From NCBI GenBank assembly GCA_013368315.1, contig JAACJM010000017.1:248001-312000 (forward strand): a stretch of DNA of 64,000 bases, given 5' to 3'. This document shows, piece after piece, positions 45,329 through 57,600 of this stretch. The notes beneath the pieces are model-generated. The model did no database searches. It saw only the letters and a program-made list of their open reading frames with translations, and was not told where the DNA came from. Source of the DNA: Tetrapyrgos nigripes. Taxonomy: Eukaryota > Basidiomycota > Agaricomycetes > Agaricales > Campanellaceae. A program made the translations under genes and the position numbers. Position 1 is the first letter of the stretch; the number at the start of each line of letters is the position of its first letter.

Positions 45329-47085
45329 ATGTCCGATCCATCCAGTTCTCCGAGTCCTGTATCAAAGGAAGTCCTGCTTATGTGTGTGATCTTTTGCCCT
45401 TGATACTCAGTACTTACTCGCCGACTAATCTCTATGAATGTTCTATGTAGCATCGGACCAGTGGTACGTGGTCCTTGAAACCATTGACTACGAGACTTTC
45501 AACTGAGGAATCGTATTGTGTATAGCTTGTTGGGTCTTTCATCTCCTATATGCTCTTGGGTATTGTCATCGTGCAAGTCTGTGAGTTCAAGTTATTAAAA
45601 GCCTGCGCGCATGCACACTGAATATCCTAGACCTGTACTACATGTCATTTCCAAATGACAAACTCTGGATCAAGCTTACAGGTAAGTATAACTGCCAGAG
45701 CCTTACTACTTTTGCATGTCGATCATAATTAACTTTTGTTATTTTCGCTCTGATAGTGTATTCCCTGTTCATTTTGGACTTGATGCACACTGTTGCTCTC
45801 AGCTCAAGTTCTTGGTCCTTCCTCTGCTCAGGATGGGGAAGACCAGAGCACCTTGAGTTTACTGAATGGGGCTTTGCTTTGATTCCGCTATTTTCTGGTG
45901 CATGTAAGTCTTTTCCTTTACTGGAACTTGAAGCAAGCCCAGTCTGTGCCGATATTTACATTCTTACTGTCTTTCTGAAAACAATCCATTCCTGCTATGC
46001 GCTAAATAGGTTCCACTATCGTCCAGATGTTCTTTGTCTGGCGTATCTACACGCTGGGAAATCTCGCCACCTATTCCAACAAGCTGCTTTGGACAGTCAT
46101 AGTATTAATTATATCTCTTTCATTGGCTCAATTTGCAGGATCTGTGGTCGCTACTGTTCAGGTTCGTACCCAGTTATCCACCGAGCACACGGGCACAGAT
46201 ACTTACTACAAACAATTTACACATTTCTTCGACTCAGTGGTTCTTGATATCCGATTTAGCCAGATTCTCTGAAGTATTTGGAGAGGTAGCTGTGAGTTTC
46301 ATTTTCTTACGAATTTGATCTCAGAAGCGAATCAATGCCAATGTTACTTTCATATTCCTCTTTGGCAGGTATGGCTCGGAGGAGGTGCAGCTGCAGATGT
46401 TATGATCACGATTTCTATGTTTTATCTGGTAAGAGCCTGAGCCTCTCACCTCGAAACAAAAGCAGGATCTCTTTACTTATTTATCTAATCATCATCATGG
46501 TACCCCACGCAGCTCCACAGAGTAAGAGTCACAGCAAGAAAACATTCTCGACAAAATTGGCACCAAACTGATCATCTTCTTTCACGACTTATCCGCAACG
46601 CGGTCGAGACCGGTGCAATCACATCGGGTGGAGCCATTGCGTTTATGATCATGCTTTTTGCGGCTGAAAAGACTAGTTTGCATGCTTCGCTGTGAGTTGT
46701 CTTTTACTATTTACCATCATTTTTATCATTGGTACCGGTTCGAAAAGGAAAAAAAGTGTGCTGACTGAGGAACTTGAACTTGCTTAGCTCCTTCGGGTTG
46801 GCGAAGTTGTATACTAACACACTGTATGCATCCTTGAATGCAAGGATCCGGCTAGGAAGGGACGGTAACGGCTTTAATGATATCTCCACTATCAGATCAA
46901 CCGCAGGAGTAATAACTCATTACCCTTCTTTACAAACCGCAGGTGCGAGAGACCCTCGAGGAGTTGATGCAGAGGCTGTTGTTGGCGAGAGCAGGAGAGA
47001 CGACAGTGAGGTTCACTTTGAGATGGGGGCAAAGATAGGCAAAGAATGTTATGATCCATCTGAGAATGTAGAGATTCCTTGTTGA
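45329..47085 (+). CDS. DUF6534-type seven-helix membrane protein
   Basis: Basidiomycete membrane protein family, function unknown. It starts MSDPSSSPSPVSKEVLL. A small exon IGPV leads to LVGSFISYMLLGIVIVQVYL, then YYMSFPNDKLWIKL and VYSLFILDLMHTVALSSSSW. IVQMFFVWRIYTLGN, LLWTVIVLIISLSLAQFAGS, VWLGGGAAADVMITISMFYL, LIRNAVETGAITSGGAIAFM and FGLAKLYTNTLYASLNARIR complete the pattern. The QxFFxxRIY and AADVxI motifs with a following NxxETGxITS helix are diagnostic. About seven short introns. The cytoplasmic tail is polar and ends in EIPC. A relative lies in the AT-rich block at 59069. Confidence 0.75.
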
Positions 47086-47315
47086 ATTCCGGATAGACTG
47101 CCGTCCGGGAAAATGTAGAAGCTATGTACATAGTACTCCAACAAAAGAGCAAAAGTGTTGCACACATTACTCGGTGCAACTTTATCATAACAAAGGAGCA
47201 AACAAGCATGCGTCCAAATCAGCAGACCATTTTTTTGCGGAAGAAGTCTGTCAGATGGTGTGGTGTGGTTCAAGATATAATTGTAAAAAATGACATGACA
47301 TGAGACGCAACAGCA

Positions 47316-47323
47316 TATATAAA
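47316..47323 (+). promoter_or_regulatory. TATA box of the M28 aminopeptidase gene
   Basis: TATATAAA 35 bp before the start codon at 47358. Confidence 0.6.
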
Positions 47324-47357
47324 GGCAGGATAAGAGGTCGACATCGACGCAAACTTG

Positions 47358-48964
47358 ATGATGTATAGCGCAACATTGAGACCTATCCTACAGCAAGGAT
47401 TGACAGTCCTTCTAATCCTATCAGGAACTGGAGGTCAGTTCTATTATTCTACCCTCTTCACCAGAAAACTCACTGCACATTCCCCATCATAGCCCAACTC
47501 TTCCCGGGACAAGGCCATGGTCAATTCACCTATGACATCAATTGGCCTCCCGGCCCCGGTGTCACCTTACAACCCCAAACTCCCTCTCCCGAGTTACACT
47601 CTCTCCTTTCCCAAATCTCTCCCACTCGCATCCAACAAACCATCGAAACCCTCGTCTCCTTCGGTACCCGTCACACCCTCTCCTCCCAAATAGATCCCCA
47701 CCGCGGAATCGGTGCTGCTCGTGATTGGCTTTTCAAAGAACTATCCAGCTACGCAAATGCTTCTGATAGCACTAAACTAGACAACGGCAACCCAAGAATG
47801 ACGGTGGAAATCCAATCATACGTCCAAGGACCTGCGGAGAGGATTCCTAATGATACTGTCATTTCCAACGTTATTGCTACGTTGAAAGGAACGGAGCCTT
47901 CTTCGAGGACGTATGTTGTTTCGGGGCATTATGACTCTAGAGTGACGGATGTGATGAACTTTGAGGATGATGCTCCTGGAGCGGATGATGATGGATCTGG
48001 AGTGGCGATCTCTTTGGAGTTGGCCAGGATATTTGCAAAGATGGATCCTCCACCGAAGGGAACAATTGTGTTTGCAGCAGTAGCGGGGGAGGAACAAGGA
48101 CTCTTTGGGTCTACACATCTCGCGCAAGTGTTGAAGAATGCGAGTGTAGACGTCCAAGGAATGTTGGACAATGATATTGTGGGGAGCTCAAAGGGGGATA
48201 GACCTGAACTGGTTGACCCATGGAATATAAGGATGTTTGTACAAGGCGTTCCACCAACAGAGTTGGTTGATGGCAATACGACGCAAGTGGCAGCGAGAGT
48301 GGATATTGGTGCTGAGAACGATTCGCCTGCGAGGGAGCTGGGAAGGTTTGGAGTTGAGGTCGCGTCCAATGGTGTTACTAATATGTCTGGTGAGTCCGCA
48401 GTTGGCTGTCAAGAAAAATATATATACCTTCAACACCCTACAGTCCAAATGGTTTATCGTCCAGACCGTTTCCTCAGAGGCGGAGACCACCTGCCCTTCC
48501 TTGACGCAGGATACCCCGCGGTCCGCTTCACCGAGCCCAACGAAAACTTTGCTCACCAGCACCAAGACGTCCGGGTCGATGGCTCTGGCATGCAATTCGG
48601 CGACCTCATCGAATTCTGTGATTTCGATTTTATCTCCCGAGTAGGCAAGGTCAACGGAGCGATCCTTTACAGTTTGGCTATGGCACCTAGCATGCCAAAG
48701 AATGTGAGGATAAAGACTAGCGTCTTGACGAATAATTCCACGTTAGTTTGGGATTTGCCGACTGGGGAGGAAGACGATGAGGTAGAGCGGTATGAGATTG
48801 TTTGGAGACCTACTGAGATGCCGTTTTGGACCAAGATGATTGATGTGGGTAAGGTTGGAAACGCGACGGTGTTGTTGAGTAAGGACAACGTCCAGTTTGG
48901 GGTTAGAGCGGTTGGGAACAACGGGAACAAGAGTCCGGCAGTTGCGCCTGTTCCTGCGAATTAG
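47358..48964 (+). CDS. Secreted M28 zinc aminopeptidase
   Basis: Exons 47358-47433, 47493-48389 and 48444-48964 give 497 residues. Signal peptide MMYSATLRPILQQGLTVLLI, cleavage near GTGA-QLF. Co-catalytic di-zinc ligands are in the family order: His in VVSGHYDSR, bridging Asp in GADDDGSGVA, the Glu pair AAVAGEEQGLFGST (catalytic base and ligand), Asp in MLDNDIVGSS, and the final His in NENFAHQHQD. Many M28 peptidases remove N-terminal residues from peptides outside the cell. A C-terminal fibronectin-III-like region of about 95 residues (MPKNVRIKTSVLTNNSTLVW ... FGVRAVGNNGNKS) follows the peptidase domain. Stop lies in a convergent arrangement with SUMO. Confidence 0.88.
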
Positions 48965-49332
48965 CTAGAAGTAGATTAGCCCAAGTAGACGATGAAGTCT
49001 GAGAATGAAGACGAGTCAGAATCGGCAGCATCGCCGACATGCGTCAGAAACGCAGGAGATGCGGTTCCGAAAAAAGAGTGTTCGCGAGAGACACATTGTG
49101 TGACTGAGGGAGAGAGGGAGATCTCATAGATAGACCGAGAAAGTACATTTAATTTGTACATGCGTGAAAGAAAGAGAGAAAATACATAGCTCAAAAAAAA
49201 AGCGGAAACTGCAACAAAAGTGAGATCTCGGCCTCCGCTATATACCACCGCCACTGTCTCTGTTGCTTCTACACCTATGCCACTGGCATCGCCAAGGCCG
49301 GCTAACGATGATAATGCAGACGCGTAAACAGC
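48965..49332. other. Convergent 3' spacer between aminopeptidase and SUMO
   Basis: Nothing recognised in 368 bp apart from an A-run at 49192-49201. Confidence 0.4.
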
Positions 49333-49950
49333 TCAGCAGCCTCCAACCTCTGTGTAGAACGTAGACCTCGCTTAGTATTAGAAAAGAGAACAAAGACCAG
49401 GAACGTACGCTCAACCATGACATCGATCGTATCTGTCCACCCAAACAACGAGCGAGAGGACGAAGTCAGACACCAGCTAGTCATACCGGCAGCAAAAGGG
49501 GGCGCACCGTTATCCTCCATTTCCAGCGACGCAGGTGTATCTGTCTCTGATATCCGTGCACCATCGTATAAGAACCTGAATGAAAGAAAAAGCGACCAGT
49601 TAGATCCTCGAAATCCTAAACAAACTACCGTTTTTTCCAAACGCAACCAACGGGAGACTCTGACTCACCGAATGCTACCCACATCCTTTCCAACCTTATT
49701 TGCATACGCTCCTTGCAATTTGCTGAGCTTGGTGCTCCGTTTGATTTTGAAAAACACTTCGTCTCCTTGGGAGCTCACCACCTGGGATACCAGAACAAAT
49801 CATGTCAGTCATTGAGAGAGGTGGTCGTTAATGTCTTGTTTCGGACAAGTGGTGAAAGACGAGAAAGAAAAAGCCCACCTTGACGTTGATGGGAGCATTG
49901 GCGTCCTCGTCTTTGACATCGAATTGAGAGTGATGTTCTTCTTCAGACAT
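49333..49950 (-). CDS. SMT3: SUMO (small ubiquitin-like modifier)
   Basis: Conjugated to lysines of target proteins in the nucleus and cytoplasm. Five exons, 49879-49950, 49669-49781, 49508-49575, 49409-49432 and a 17-nt last exon 49333-49349, sum to exactly 98 codons (97 aa). MSEEEHHSQFDVKDEDANAP is followed by INVKVVSSQGDEVFFKIK, STKLSKLQGAYANKVGKDVG, SIRFLYDGARISETDTPASL and EMEDNDTIDVMVEQVGGC. FLYDG and the C-terminal Gly-Gly are characteristic. Only one residue (Cys) follows the Gly-Gly, so the maturation tail is minimal. The end depends on choosing the acceptor ACACAG; the upstream AG would give a protein lacking Gly-Gly, which is why I prefer this one. Confidence 0.9.
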
Positions 49951-50896
49951 GATGATGGGAGTTTCGGTCAGAGATGGGTTGTTCGTTTGTCTGCACACAC
50001 AAGCGTTGAAAGAAGCTGCTGACTAAGCAAGCCAAAGCCAAACTTTGCGAAAATTTTATTGTTCCAACCGTGATTACCGTATTAGAGCTAACCGTACACT
50101 AAGGTCCTATGGTATAATGTCCGTAGTGAGGGATAGTGAGAGAAAAATCGAGAAACTAATGAAAGCACGATGTAATTTAATTTTCGATATACGCCGCGTA
50201 CTACATGGAAAGAATGTCAATGGATGTCAATGACGCAGGCAGAGATTTTTTTTAAGTTAACATAGTGGATAAGTTAATGGATTGCAGCAGTCAAGGTTCA
50301 TATGCAGGGAAAGGACGGTGCAATGCCAAAGTCCACACTAAATGGCTAGGAATGAGAAACAAGACACTTCATCCACAGAGACCGAGAACATACCCAACAA
50401 GAGAACCAGGGAACCAGCGGCCAACACGGAAAAAAAAGAAACACCCAGTCCACGCAAAGAATACGCAGTGCTAAGTCGCAGAAGAGAAAGTCGGAACCTC
50501 GTACCATGACAAAATAACGAGCCACTCACCCAATCACCACATGTCTCTCAAGTCAGGCAGGTCAGAAAGTGATACACAGGAAAAGGAGTGTCGAAAGTTA
50601 AAAGTCCACACTAAAAAGGTAGGAATGAGGCACAAGGTGACTGTCGGCAAAAGACTGAAAACGCACCAAACGCAACACGCAAAAAGAAACGCAGGAAAAA
50701 ATGAGGGATGGAATGACAGAGGGTCAATTGTCAAAAAAAAAAAGTCCACACTAAAAAGCTAATTATAAGAATGAGAAACAAGACAATTACCAGTCAGAGA
50801 CCGAAAACATACCAGTCAAGCAACAGGGAAACCAGCAGCTACGCGCAAAGGCACAAAGGGATACACAGGCAACTACGAAGGTAAAGCTTGAAGCTC
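49951..50896. other. Spacer with SUMO promoter and degenerate tandem repeats
   Basis: The first part holds the SUMO 5' region. From about 50329 to 50880 three imperfect copies of a 140-270 bp unit occur. Confidence 0.5.
50329..50880. repeat. Degenerate tandem repeats (AAAGTCCACACTAAA units)
   Basis: AAAGTCCACACTAAA begins units at about 50329, 50600 and 50742. Each continues into a GGAATGAG-A/G-ACAAG-type stretch, and two of them into AGAGACCGA-A/G-AACATACC. No coding potential seen. Confidence 0.6.
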
Positions 50897-53800
50897 TCAC
50901 TTCTTCCCCTTGCCAGTCCCCTTGCCCTTACCGCCCTTCGACTTTCCCTTCCCCTTATTCATCACCCTCCCCAACAGCTTCTTCGCTTTGGAATACTCTT
51001 CATCTTCGTCACTTGAATCTGCCCACATATCTCTGTCTCTTTCTTTATCGGATCTGTCTCGGTCCCAGCTACTTCCAATTCCAGCTCCTTGACCATGGGT
51101 ACTGGAGAATACGTCCGCACTCGCGTTCTCTGTGTCGATGGAAGAATCATCATCATCATATAGGACTGTACCCCCATCCCTATCCCTATCAGATTCAGAA
51201 CTATACTCAATCGCAGGAGGTGTAGCGGAAAAGGTAGGTTTGAGCGAGACTCGGACGGATTTTCTTCTTTGGGGAGTAGTCGTCGTTGTTGTATTAGTAG
51301 GAGCTGTCGTTGTTGATACGGTTGATTGCGTCAGAGTGGCAGTAGACTCGGCATTGGCAATGCCAGGAGCGATATTAGTGGGAGGGTTTGAAAGAGCTGC
51401 ACAGAAATTATTGAGTATTTGGATTCGTTGAAGGCGAAAGGTAAAAAAAATTTCACAAGAGAGAAATAGAAATAAAACATACCTGAAGCCGTACCACTCG
51501 AACTGGACGTAGACGCGGACAGATCTGAACCACCACTACCAGTGCTACCACCACTACCAGTGCCACTATTACCGCTAACAGGTTGACCGTTCACCTTGGG
51601 CTGGGTCTGAGGCTGAGTTTGAGTTGGTGCGCTTGCCTTTGAATGTGAAAGCACGTCGAAATAGCCTCGAGAAGAAGTAACAGCAGAACCCGTTTTCAAA
51701 GTCCCAGTCGCAGGCTCAGTACCTTGGTCTTGCTGAAGCGACTGTTGAGGAGACTGAGGCTGAGGCTGCTGTGATGGGCGTTGAGAAACTACACCAAGCT
51801 CAGTCCCAGACTCCGTTCCGGAGCCATCACCTTCGCTTGCTGTATCTTCGTCTTCGTCTTCATCTTCATCTTCATCTCCTTCTCCATCCACACCCACAGC
51901 CTCAGCTTCAACAACGGGGTCACCGCCGTGAACAATACCAGGAACGATACCAGCAACCGCACCGTCAACAGCATCATCAACCACATCCTCCCCACCGTCC
52001 TCGCCGTCCCCACCCTCGTCATCAAAATCAAACACCTCATGCCCCGTCTCGTAAGACGATATAGAGGCATTGTCCGAGTCACTTCCACTACCATCACTAT
52101 CACTATGGTTGTCGTCAGCTTCGGGCATGGTATTGGGTTTAACATTGACGTGGTCAATGTGTCCGTTCATCACCGGCATGGGACTTGTTACAAGGGTGTG
52201 ATTTTGGACGATTGAAGGTATGACTGGTGGGGGAGAGGATGATGAAGGGGCAGGAACGAGAGTAGGCGTAGATGTAGATGTAGATGAGGATGTAGGCGCA
52301 GGTATGGAAGCAGAAGCAGAACGAACATTGACGTTGGGGTTCACGACAACGTTAGTACTTTGTGGACTGGAGATTTGACTCGGACTTTCCATCAGCGTCT
52401 CAGAGTAAGAGTTGGACACAATATTGGACACAGTGTTAGGCTGAGGCTGGGCAGTCGAGCCAGATGACCCTGTTCCAACTCCAACACCAACACCAACCCC
52501 AACTCCAGACCCAGACACCGACACCGGCATCGGCATCATCAAAGGCGAAGGCGTCCTACTTGGATTTTTCAACGCACTTCGGAGGGGAGAGTGGGCTGGT
52601 CTGCTTGGGTTTGGGTTTAGATTTGGATTTGGGTTTGAGTTCTTCATGCTGGCACTTGCGTTTGCGTGGAGAAGGAATTGAGATTGGGATTGGGAGGCAG
52701 CCGATGGGGATAAATGAGGAGAAGGGAGCGGTGGAGAAGAAGAGAGGGAAAGATCCTGATCCAGATGCACAAGGGGAGACGCTGGTGCCTTTGGTAGCGT
52801 GAGTATCGGTAGCTGTGGCTGAACGATCGTAGGAGTAGGTGCAGGTGCAGATGCAGGTACAGATGTTGATGAACCTTGAGTAAATTCTTCTCTGGCCCTT
52901 ACTTCCCTTGGTTCTCTTGGCTCTCTTGCCCTTGCCCTTAGTTCAGTGTCTGCCCTTTCCAGTTCCCTATCTTTATCTTGAGCTCGAGGACGAGATTGCG
53001 ACCGTTCTCGTTCTCGAGACTTGGACCCAGCCCTCCTTCTACTAACGCTTCGTTCCACTTCCCCTTCCCGGGATTTAGAATTCGATCTCGACAAAGACTT
53101 TGACTTTGATTTCTTCCTCCCAACTCTCTCTTCTTCTTCTTCTTCTTCGACGCCCATACTACCGCTACCAACACCAACACCAGCATTGGCATACCCAACA
53201 CCAATATCCAAACCCTCCAACTCTGCAATGGAGAGACTCGGTGGGGCTTTAACTGACGCTAACGCAAACTCTAGGCCGCCAACACCACCCCCACCCCCAG
53301 ACCCAGACCCACCAACGTTACCATTACCGTTACCAGCATGCGCAATATTCCCAATATTACCAGAGCCAAAGCTAGTTACACTGGCTCTCCTCTCGTGTCC
53401 ACCTCCTTCGCTCCTATATCCAGATCCATATCCATCGACTAGTCCTACGGGTTTAACACTTCCCCCGATACTCTTCACCGTACCCCCACCCCCACCCCCC
53501 CCACCACCACGAGCCCAAGCCTCCCGATTAGCCTTGGCGACATCTTCGACTATAGACATCAGACTTGGGCTTGCATTCATATTCGTGTTTTGGCCGCCGT
53601 GTCCCGTTTGACCAAGACCACCCGAAGGGGAAGAGTGAGAATGAGAGAGAGAAGAGTAAGAGTGACCTGCGTGGTGGTGATGATGATACCCAGCTATACT
53701 CGGTGGTGCACTGTTTCTCTTTCCCTTTGCACCCGTACCTGTTGTGTGGATAACAGGTACACCAACCAAGTCGTCTAGACCCAATTCAGAGGTTAGAGGG

Positions 53801-56800
53801 CTGAGTAGGATTCTTTCCTTGTCTTTATCCCTTTCTCTATCTTGGTCTTTCTCTTTCGGAGGTGGTGGTGGGGGCGGCGGGACTTCCTTTTTGGGAGGCG
53901 GAGGCGGCGCTGGGGATGGGAGTACAGCGTCAACGACGTTAAGGTTAAGTAAACCAGAACCAGTACCGAGATCCCAGTCGTTTGGGGTAAGGGTGGCTGT
54001 ATTTCGTTTGGCTTTCTTCGTCGTCGTGGATTTGGATTTAGTGGATTTGGAAGATTGAAGGGATGTTGAACGGTTTAGCCCTGTACCAGTATTGACACCA
54101 GTACTAACGCCAGGAGTAGTAGGAGCAGCAACACCGACAGTGATAGGGAAAGAAGACGAAGAAGACGAAGAAGGTAGATGAGGCGTCGACATCGAACCGA
54201 TCCCGACCCCGACCCCGGCCCCATTGACTCCTTTTGCTTTCCCTTCTTTGGATTTGGATTTAGTCTTGGTCTTGCTAGGTTTCCTTTCCACGCCGGTGCC
54301 CTTGTCCTTGTCCAATTCCTTCTGCCCAACACCAACACCAACACCAACACCAACAACAGCCCTAACGCTCAAATTAGTAGGCGTAGGCGTCGGTGTCTCG
54401 CGTTCGTGTTCGTGTTCATGTTCGTCCCCAGTATCCCATCTCCCCAAGTCGACAACGTCTTCTTCTTCTCCTCCTCTTCTTCTTCCTTCGTCTCCATCAA
54501 CATCAAAAGTATCAAGCATCCCATCAAGCGTCTCAACAAGATCCCCCATACTCGCACTCTTCCGACGGGTTTTACCATCTGCTGTTATGGTTAGGTTTCT
54601 CAAGCCAATGCCAGTTGATTTGGTAGCTGAGCCTGAGCCTGAAGGTGAAGGTAACGAGGGGATAGCTGCTCCTGGATGTTGACCATGACCTTGAGAAGTA
54701 GAAGCAGCAGCTTTACCAAACTCCCTCTCGACGACTTTTCCCCGTAGACTTCGAGTACGAGTGCGTTTTTGGAGTTTTTTGGCTTTGTCTTTAGCTTCTT
54801 TTCCTCCTTCCTTACCCGTCTTCGCTTCTGTCTTCTCAGGTAAACCTGGACCTGAGCCTGAACCTGAACCCTGGGCACCCTGGGGATCCTGAGGAGAGGT
54901 CACGTTAGTGTTGGGTCCACTGGGCACAGGTACACTGGGTGAACTGGGTGAAGTGGACACACGTACACTGGGCACGCTGGGTACACTGGGTACACTGGGT
55001 ATCGCAGCAGGCCCAGGCTCAGATTGAACCGACGTTGGCCTTGGTGTGGTTGAACCAGAACCACCACTACCAGAGTCATTCGGTGTATAGGTATAGGTAT
55101 ACCCAATACCCACATCACTAACCACTCTTGTTCTTCCTCCTCTCGCTCTGGGGCTTCCGCTTTCGTTCCTCGCTGCCTCTCTTTCTGCCTCTCCTTCTCT
55201 GTCAACCTCTCCTTCCCCTTCAGATTCACTCGTCCCCTCCTGCTTCTGCTTCATCAAATTCCTATCCGTCCTCGTCTCCCATTCTCCTTTTTCTCTTTCT
55301 CTTTCTCTTTCTCTGTCTTTGTCTGTATTCCTCCTCCCAAAACCAGGCAACCCCTTGCGAGCCTTCGCCTTCGTCATCGAGTTTGACACGACACTACCAG
55401 ACTCTAATTCAGAGTCTGCGTCTTCTTCGGGTATACCCATACCCATACCACCTATCCCTATCCCAGATTGATGAAGAGACCCCAACCCCGACCCCGAATC
55501 CCCACCGTCTCTGTCTCTGTCTTCTTTCCTCCTCTCCTTGTCCTTCTCCTTACTACCACGCCCAAACAACCCCCTCAAACTACCGAAAAATCCACTCCCC
55601 GTCCCAGTACCCACTGCAGTGGTAGACGTCGACGTCGAAGTCGTATGTATACTCGACGTCGAAGCAGACCGCCCCATCCCCATGGAGTCCGACATGGCTC
55701 GTGCACGAGTCTTTCTACTCATTGGAAGTGCAAGACCTCTACCCACTCTGGGTGAACCGGTATTCGATGTAGAGGAAGACGAACCCCATCGAGGGTTCTC
55801 TACGATTTCGATTTTGGTGTTCTTGCCGGTGCCAGTGCCAGTGATAGCTTCGTCTTCGGCGGACGAGGAGATGCCCATGTCTTCTTCCTCGCTTTGTTTT
55901 TGTCTTTGTCTTTGTTCAGGGTCGCCAGACACCTCCATCGACTCTCTCCTCGACGGAGACAACAAGTCTTCTTCGGTTATACGATGTGGGAGGATGTGTC
56001 GTTTGGGAATTGGGGATGATGGCGGGAAGGGAGATGGTGAAGAGGAGTGGAGGTCGTTAACGCCCACCTGAGAAGCACTCTGGTCAGGAGCAATAGAAGA
56101 GATGGTTGTATGTGAGAGGTCGGAAGAGGGACGGGGGGAAGAAGTGGTGGGCGGGTAGACGCTGGAAGGAATGGGGTAGGATGGGATGGGGGCGTGTACG
56201 GTGACTAGAAACGTATTAGCACTAGTTACTCACTTGTAGATAGATTAAAAGTTACCTGGTTGGTCAACACCCAACATCCCACTTCCCTCCCTGCCCACTT
56301 GAACCCACTGTGTCCCACATTCAGCCAACGCAGCAAATCGAATACGTAGTCCTTCACGTATGGAAGAGATCCTAGCACTTTCAAGCTCTTGTTCTTTTTG
56401 CGCGAGCTGGGCTTCACAGGCCTGTAATTCTGCTTGGGCGGTTTGGAGTTTGGAGTTTGTGTGCGTGGGGGTTGTTGTAGTGTACGGTGTGGATATTGAA
56501 AGTGAGGATGAGGATCCCCCAGGACTACTAGCAATAGAAGACGAAGGGATATTCTTCCCCTGAGCCTTCAAACTCGCTTTAACCAACCTCCCAACTAAAA
56601 TCTCTCTATCCCTCATCACATTCCCCACTTCCTCCTCCAAGACTTTGAGTCCAACCAATCTCTCACTCCATTCTTCCAATGCACGAGCATAACCCCTTAA
56701 GGCTTCGTCGGCTTTAAGTAAGACATCTGCGACGGTGAGTAAGAGTTGGGATGTGGGGGGTGAGGAAGAGGCTGCGTAGGCTGTTAGGGAGGTGTAGGAT

Positions 56801-56943
56801 GATGAAGAGGAGGTGGTGAGGAATGTAAGGAGGGACTTGTGGTAGGATTGCTCGGTGGTGATGAGTTGGCTGAGCAGGCGCGAGTCCGATGGGCGGTGGA
56901 CCATGAACGTTGGGGAGAGACCGTAAGCGGGATTAGTCATCAT
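50897..56943 (-). CDS. Very large low-complexity protein with N-terminal IMD/BAR-like helical domain
   Basis: Roughly 1990 residues in four exons. Exon 1 (start 56941-56943) encodes an all-helical domain: DSRLLSQLITTEQSYHKSLL, TVADVLLKADEALRGYARAL, VLEEEVGNVMRDREILVGRL, AQAELQACEAQLAQKEQELE, RISSIREGLRIRFAALAECG, about residues 15-225. Helix spacing and the basic/acidic faces resemble the IVY1/IMD subgroup of BAR-like membrane-binding domains (inference). The other 1700 residues are low complexity: Ser/Gly/Thr repeats, RS/ER-rich basic stretches, poly-Pro near 53860-53920, poly-Gly near 53480-53510, acidic DEDEDED runs and a final KGKGKSKGGKGKGTGKGKK. The small intron before the final exon spans about 51397-51482. 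Such tails are typical of signalling or scaffold proteins, but function is unknown. Confidence 0.68.
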
Positions 56944-57231
56944 TCAAGACTCAATTTTAGCATACTATCTAGGAAAATGGTAGTGTATTCTGTGGATAAA
57001 CCGAAAAGAAAGCGAGCAGTAGGCGTACTATGTTGGGTTGTAGATCAGCCTCTGTGAATTCTTCTTCATGATATTCAAGTTGCATTCAAGATTTCCTTCA
57101 GAGCCAATTCAGAGCACGTCTTGGGTGGAGGTGCCATGGCCGTGTAAACCATCAGTAGCTATAAAAATACTGGAGCTTGAAAAGACGTCATGACTCGTAG
57201 GTGTACTTTGACCGTCTGGTGTAGTACGACG
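56944..57231. other. 5' flank of the large gene
   Basis: Nothing specific recognised before the MITE. Confidence 0.3.
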
Positions 57232-57600
57232 CAGTGTTCTCCTTAAGGTTTAAAGGCTTAAGAAATTTTATTTAAGGCCTTAAGCTTGGGCTTAAAGATC
57301 TCGGCTAGGTCTCGGCTAAGTGTCGGCGAGTGGTTGGGAGGGGTGAAGGTGGTTCTTCTAGCTGGGAGCGCTCACATTCACACGGAAATCATCTATGAAG
57401 CATTCTGGTGAAGAGATATGCGTACTCTATCACTGATAAATTAGCATGAATAATTTCTGATGGACCCTCTGTCTCACCAACAGCTTTGACCTCTTAAGCC
57501 TTTAACCTAGCCCTTAAATTTAAGGGCTTAAGGCCTTTAAGGCTTAAAGATTCTCAAACCCCCACTTAAGGCCTTAAAGGGGAACACTTTGGGAACACTG
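57232..57600. mobile_element. hAT-like MITE with TTAAGGCC subterminal arrays, about 369 bp
   Basis: Ends CAGTGTTC-T-CCTTAAGG on the left and, inverted, CAGTGTTCCC on the right. Many palindromic TTAAGGCCTTAAG / CTTAAGCC motifs are clustered inside both ends (57240-57300 and 57490-57585). Flanks share TACGACG (57224 and 57608 regions), consistent with an 8-bp duplication whose exact register is uncertain. No coding. Confidence 0.65.

Noticed and set aside
51771..56071. Long plus-strand open frames opposite the giant gene
   Set aside because: They are mirror images of its repetitive Ser/Pro/Gly codons; no splice or family support.
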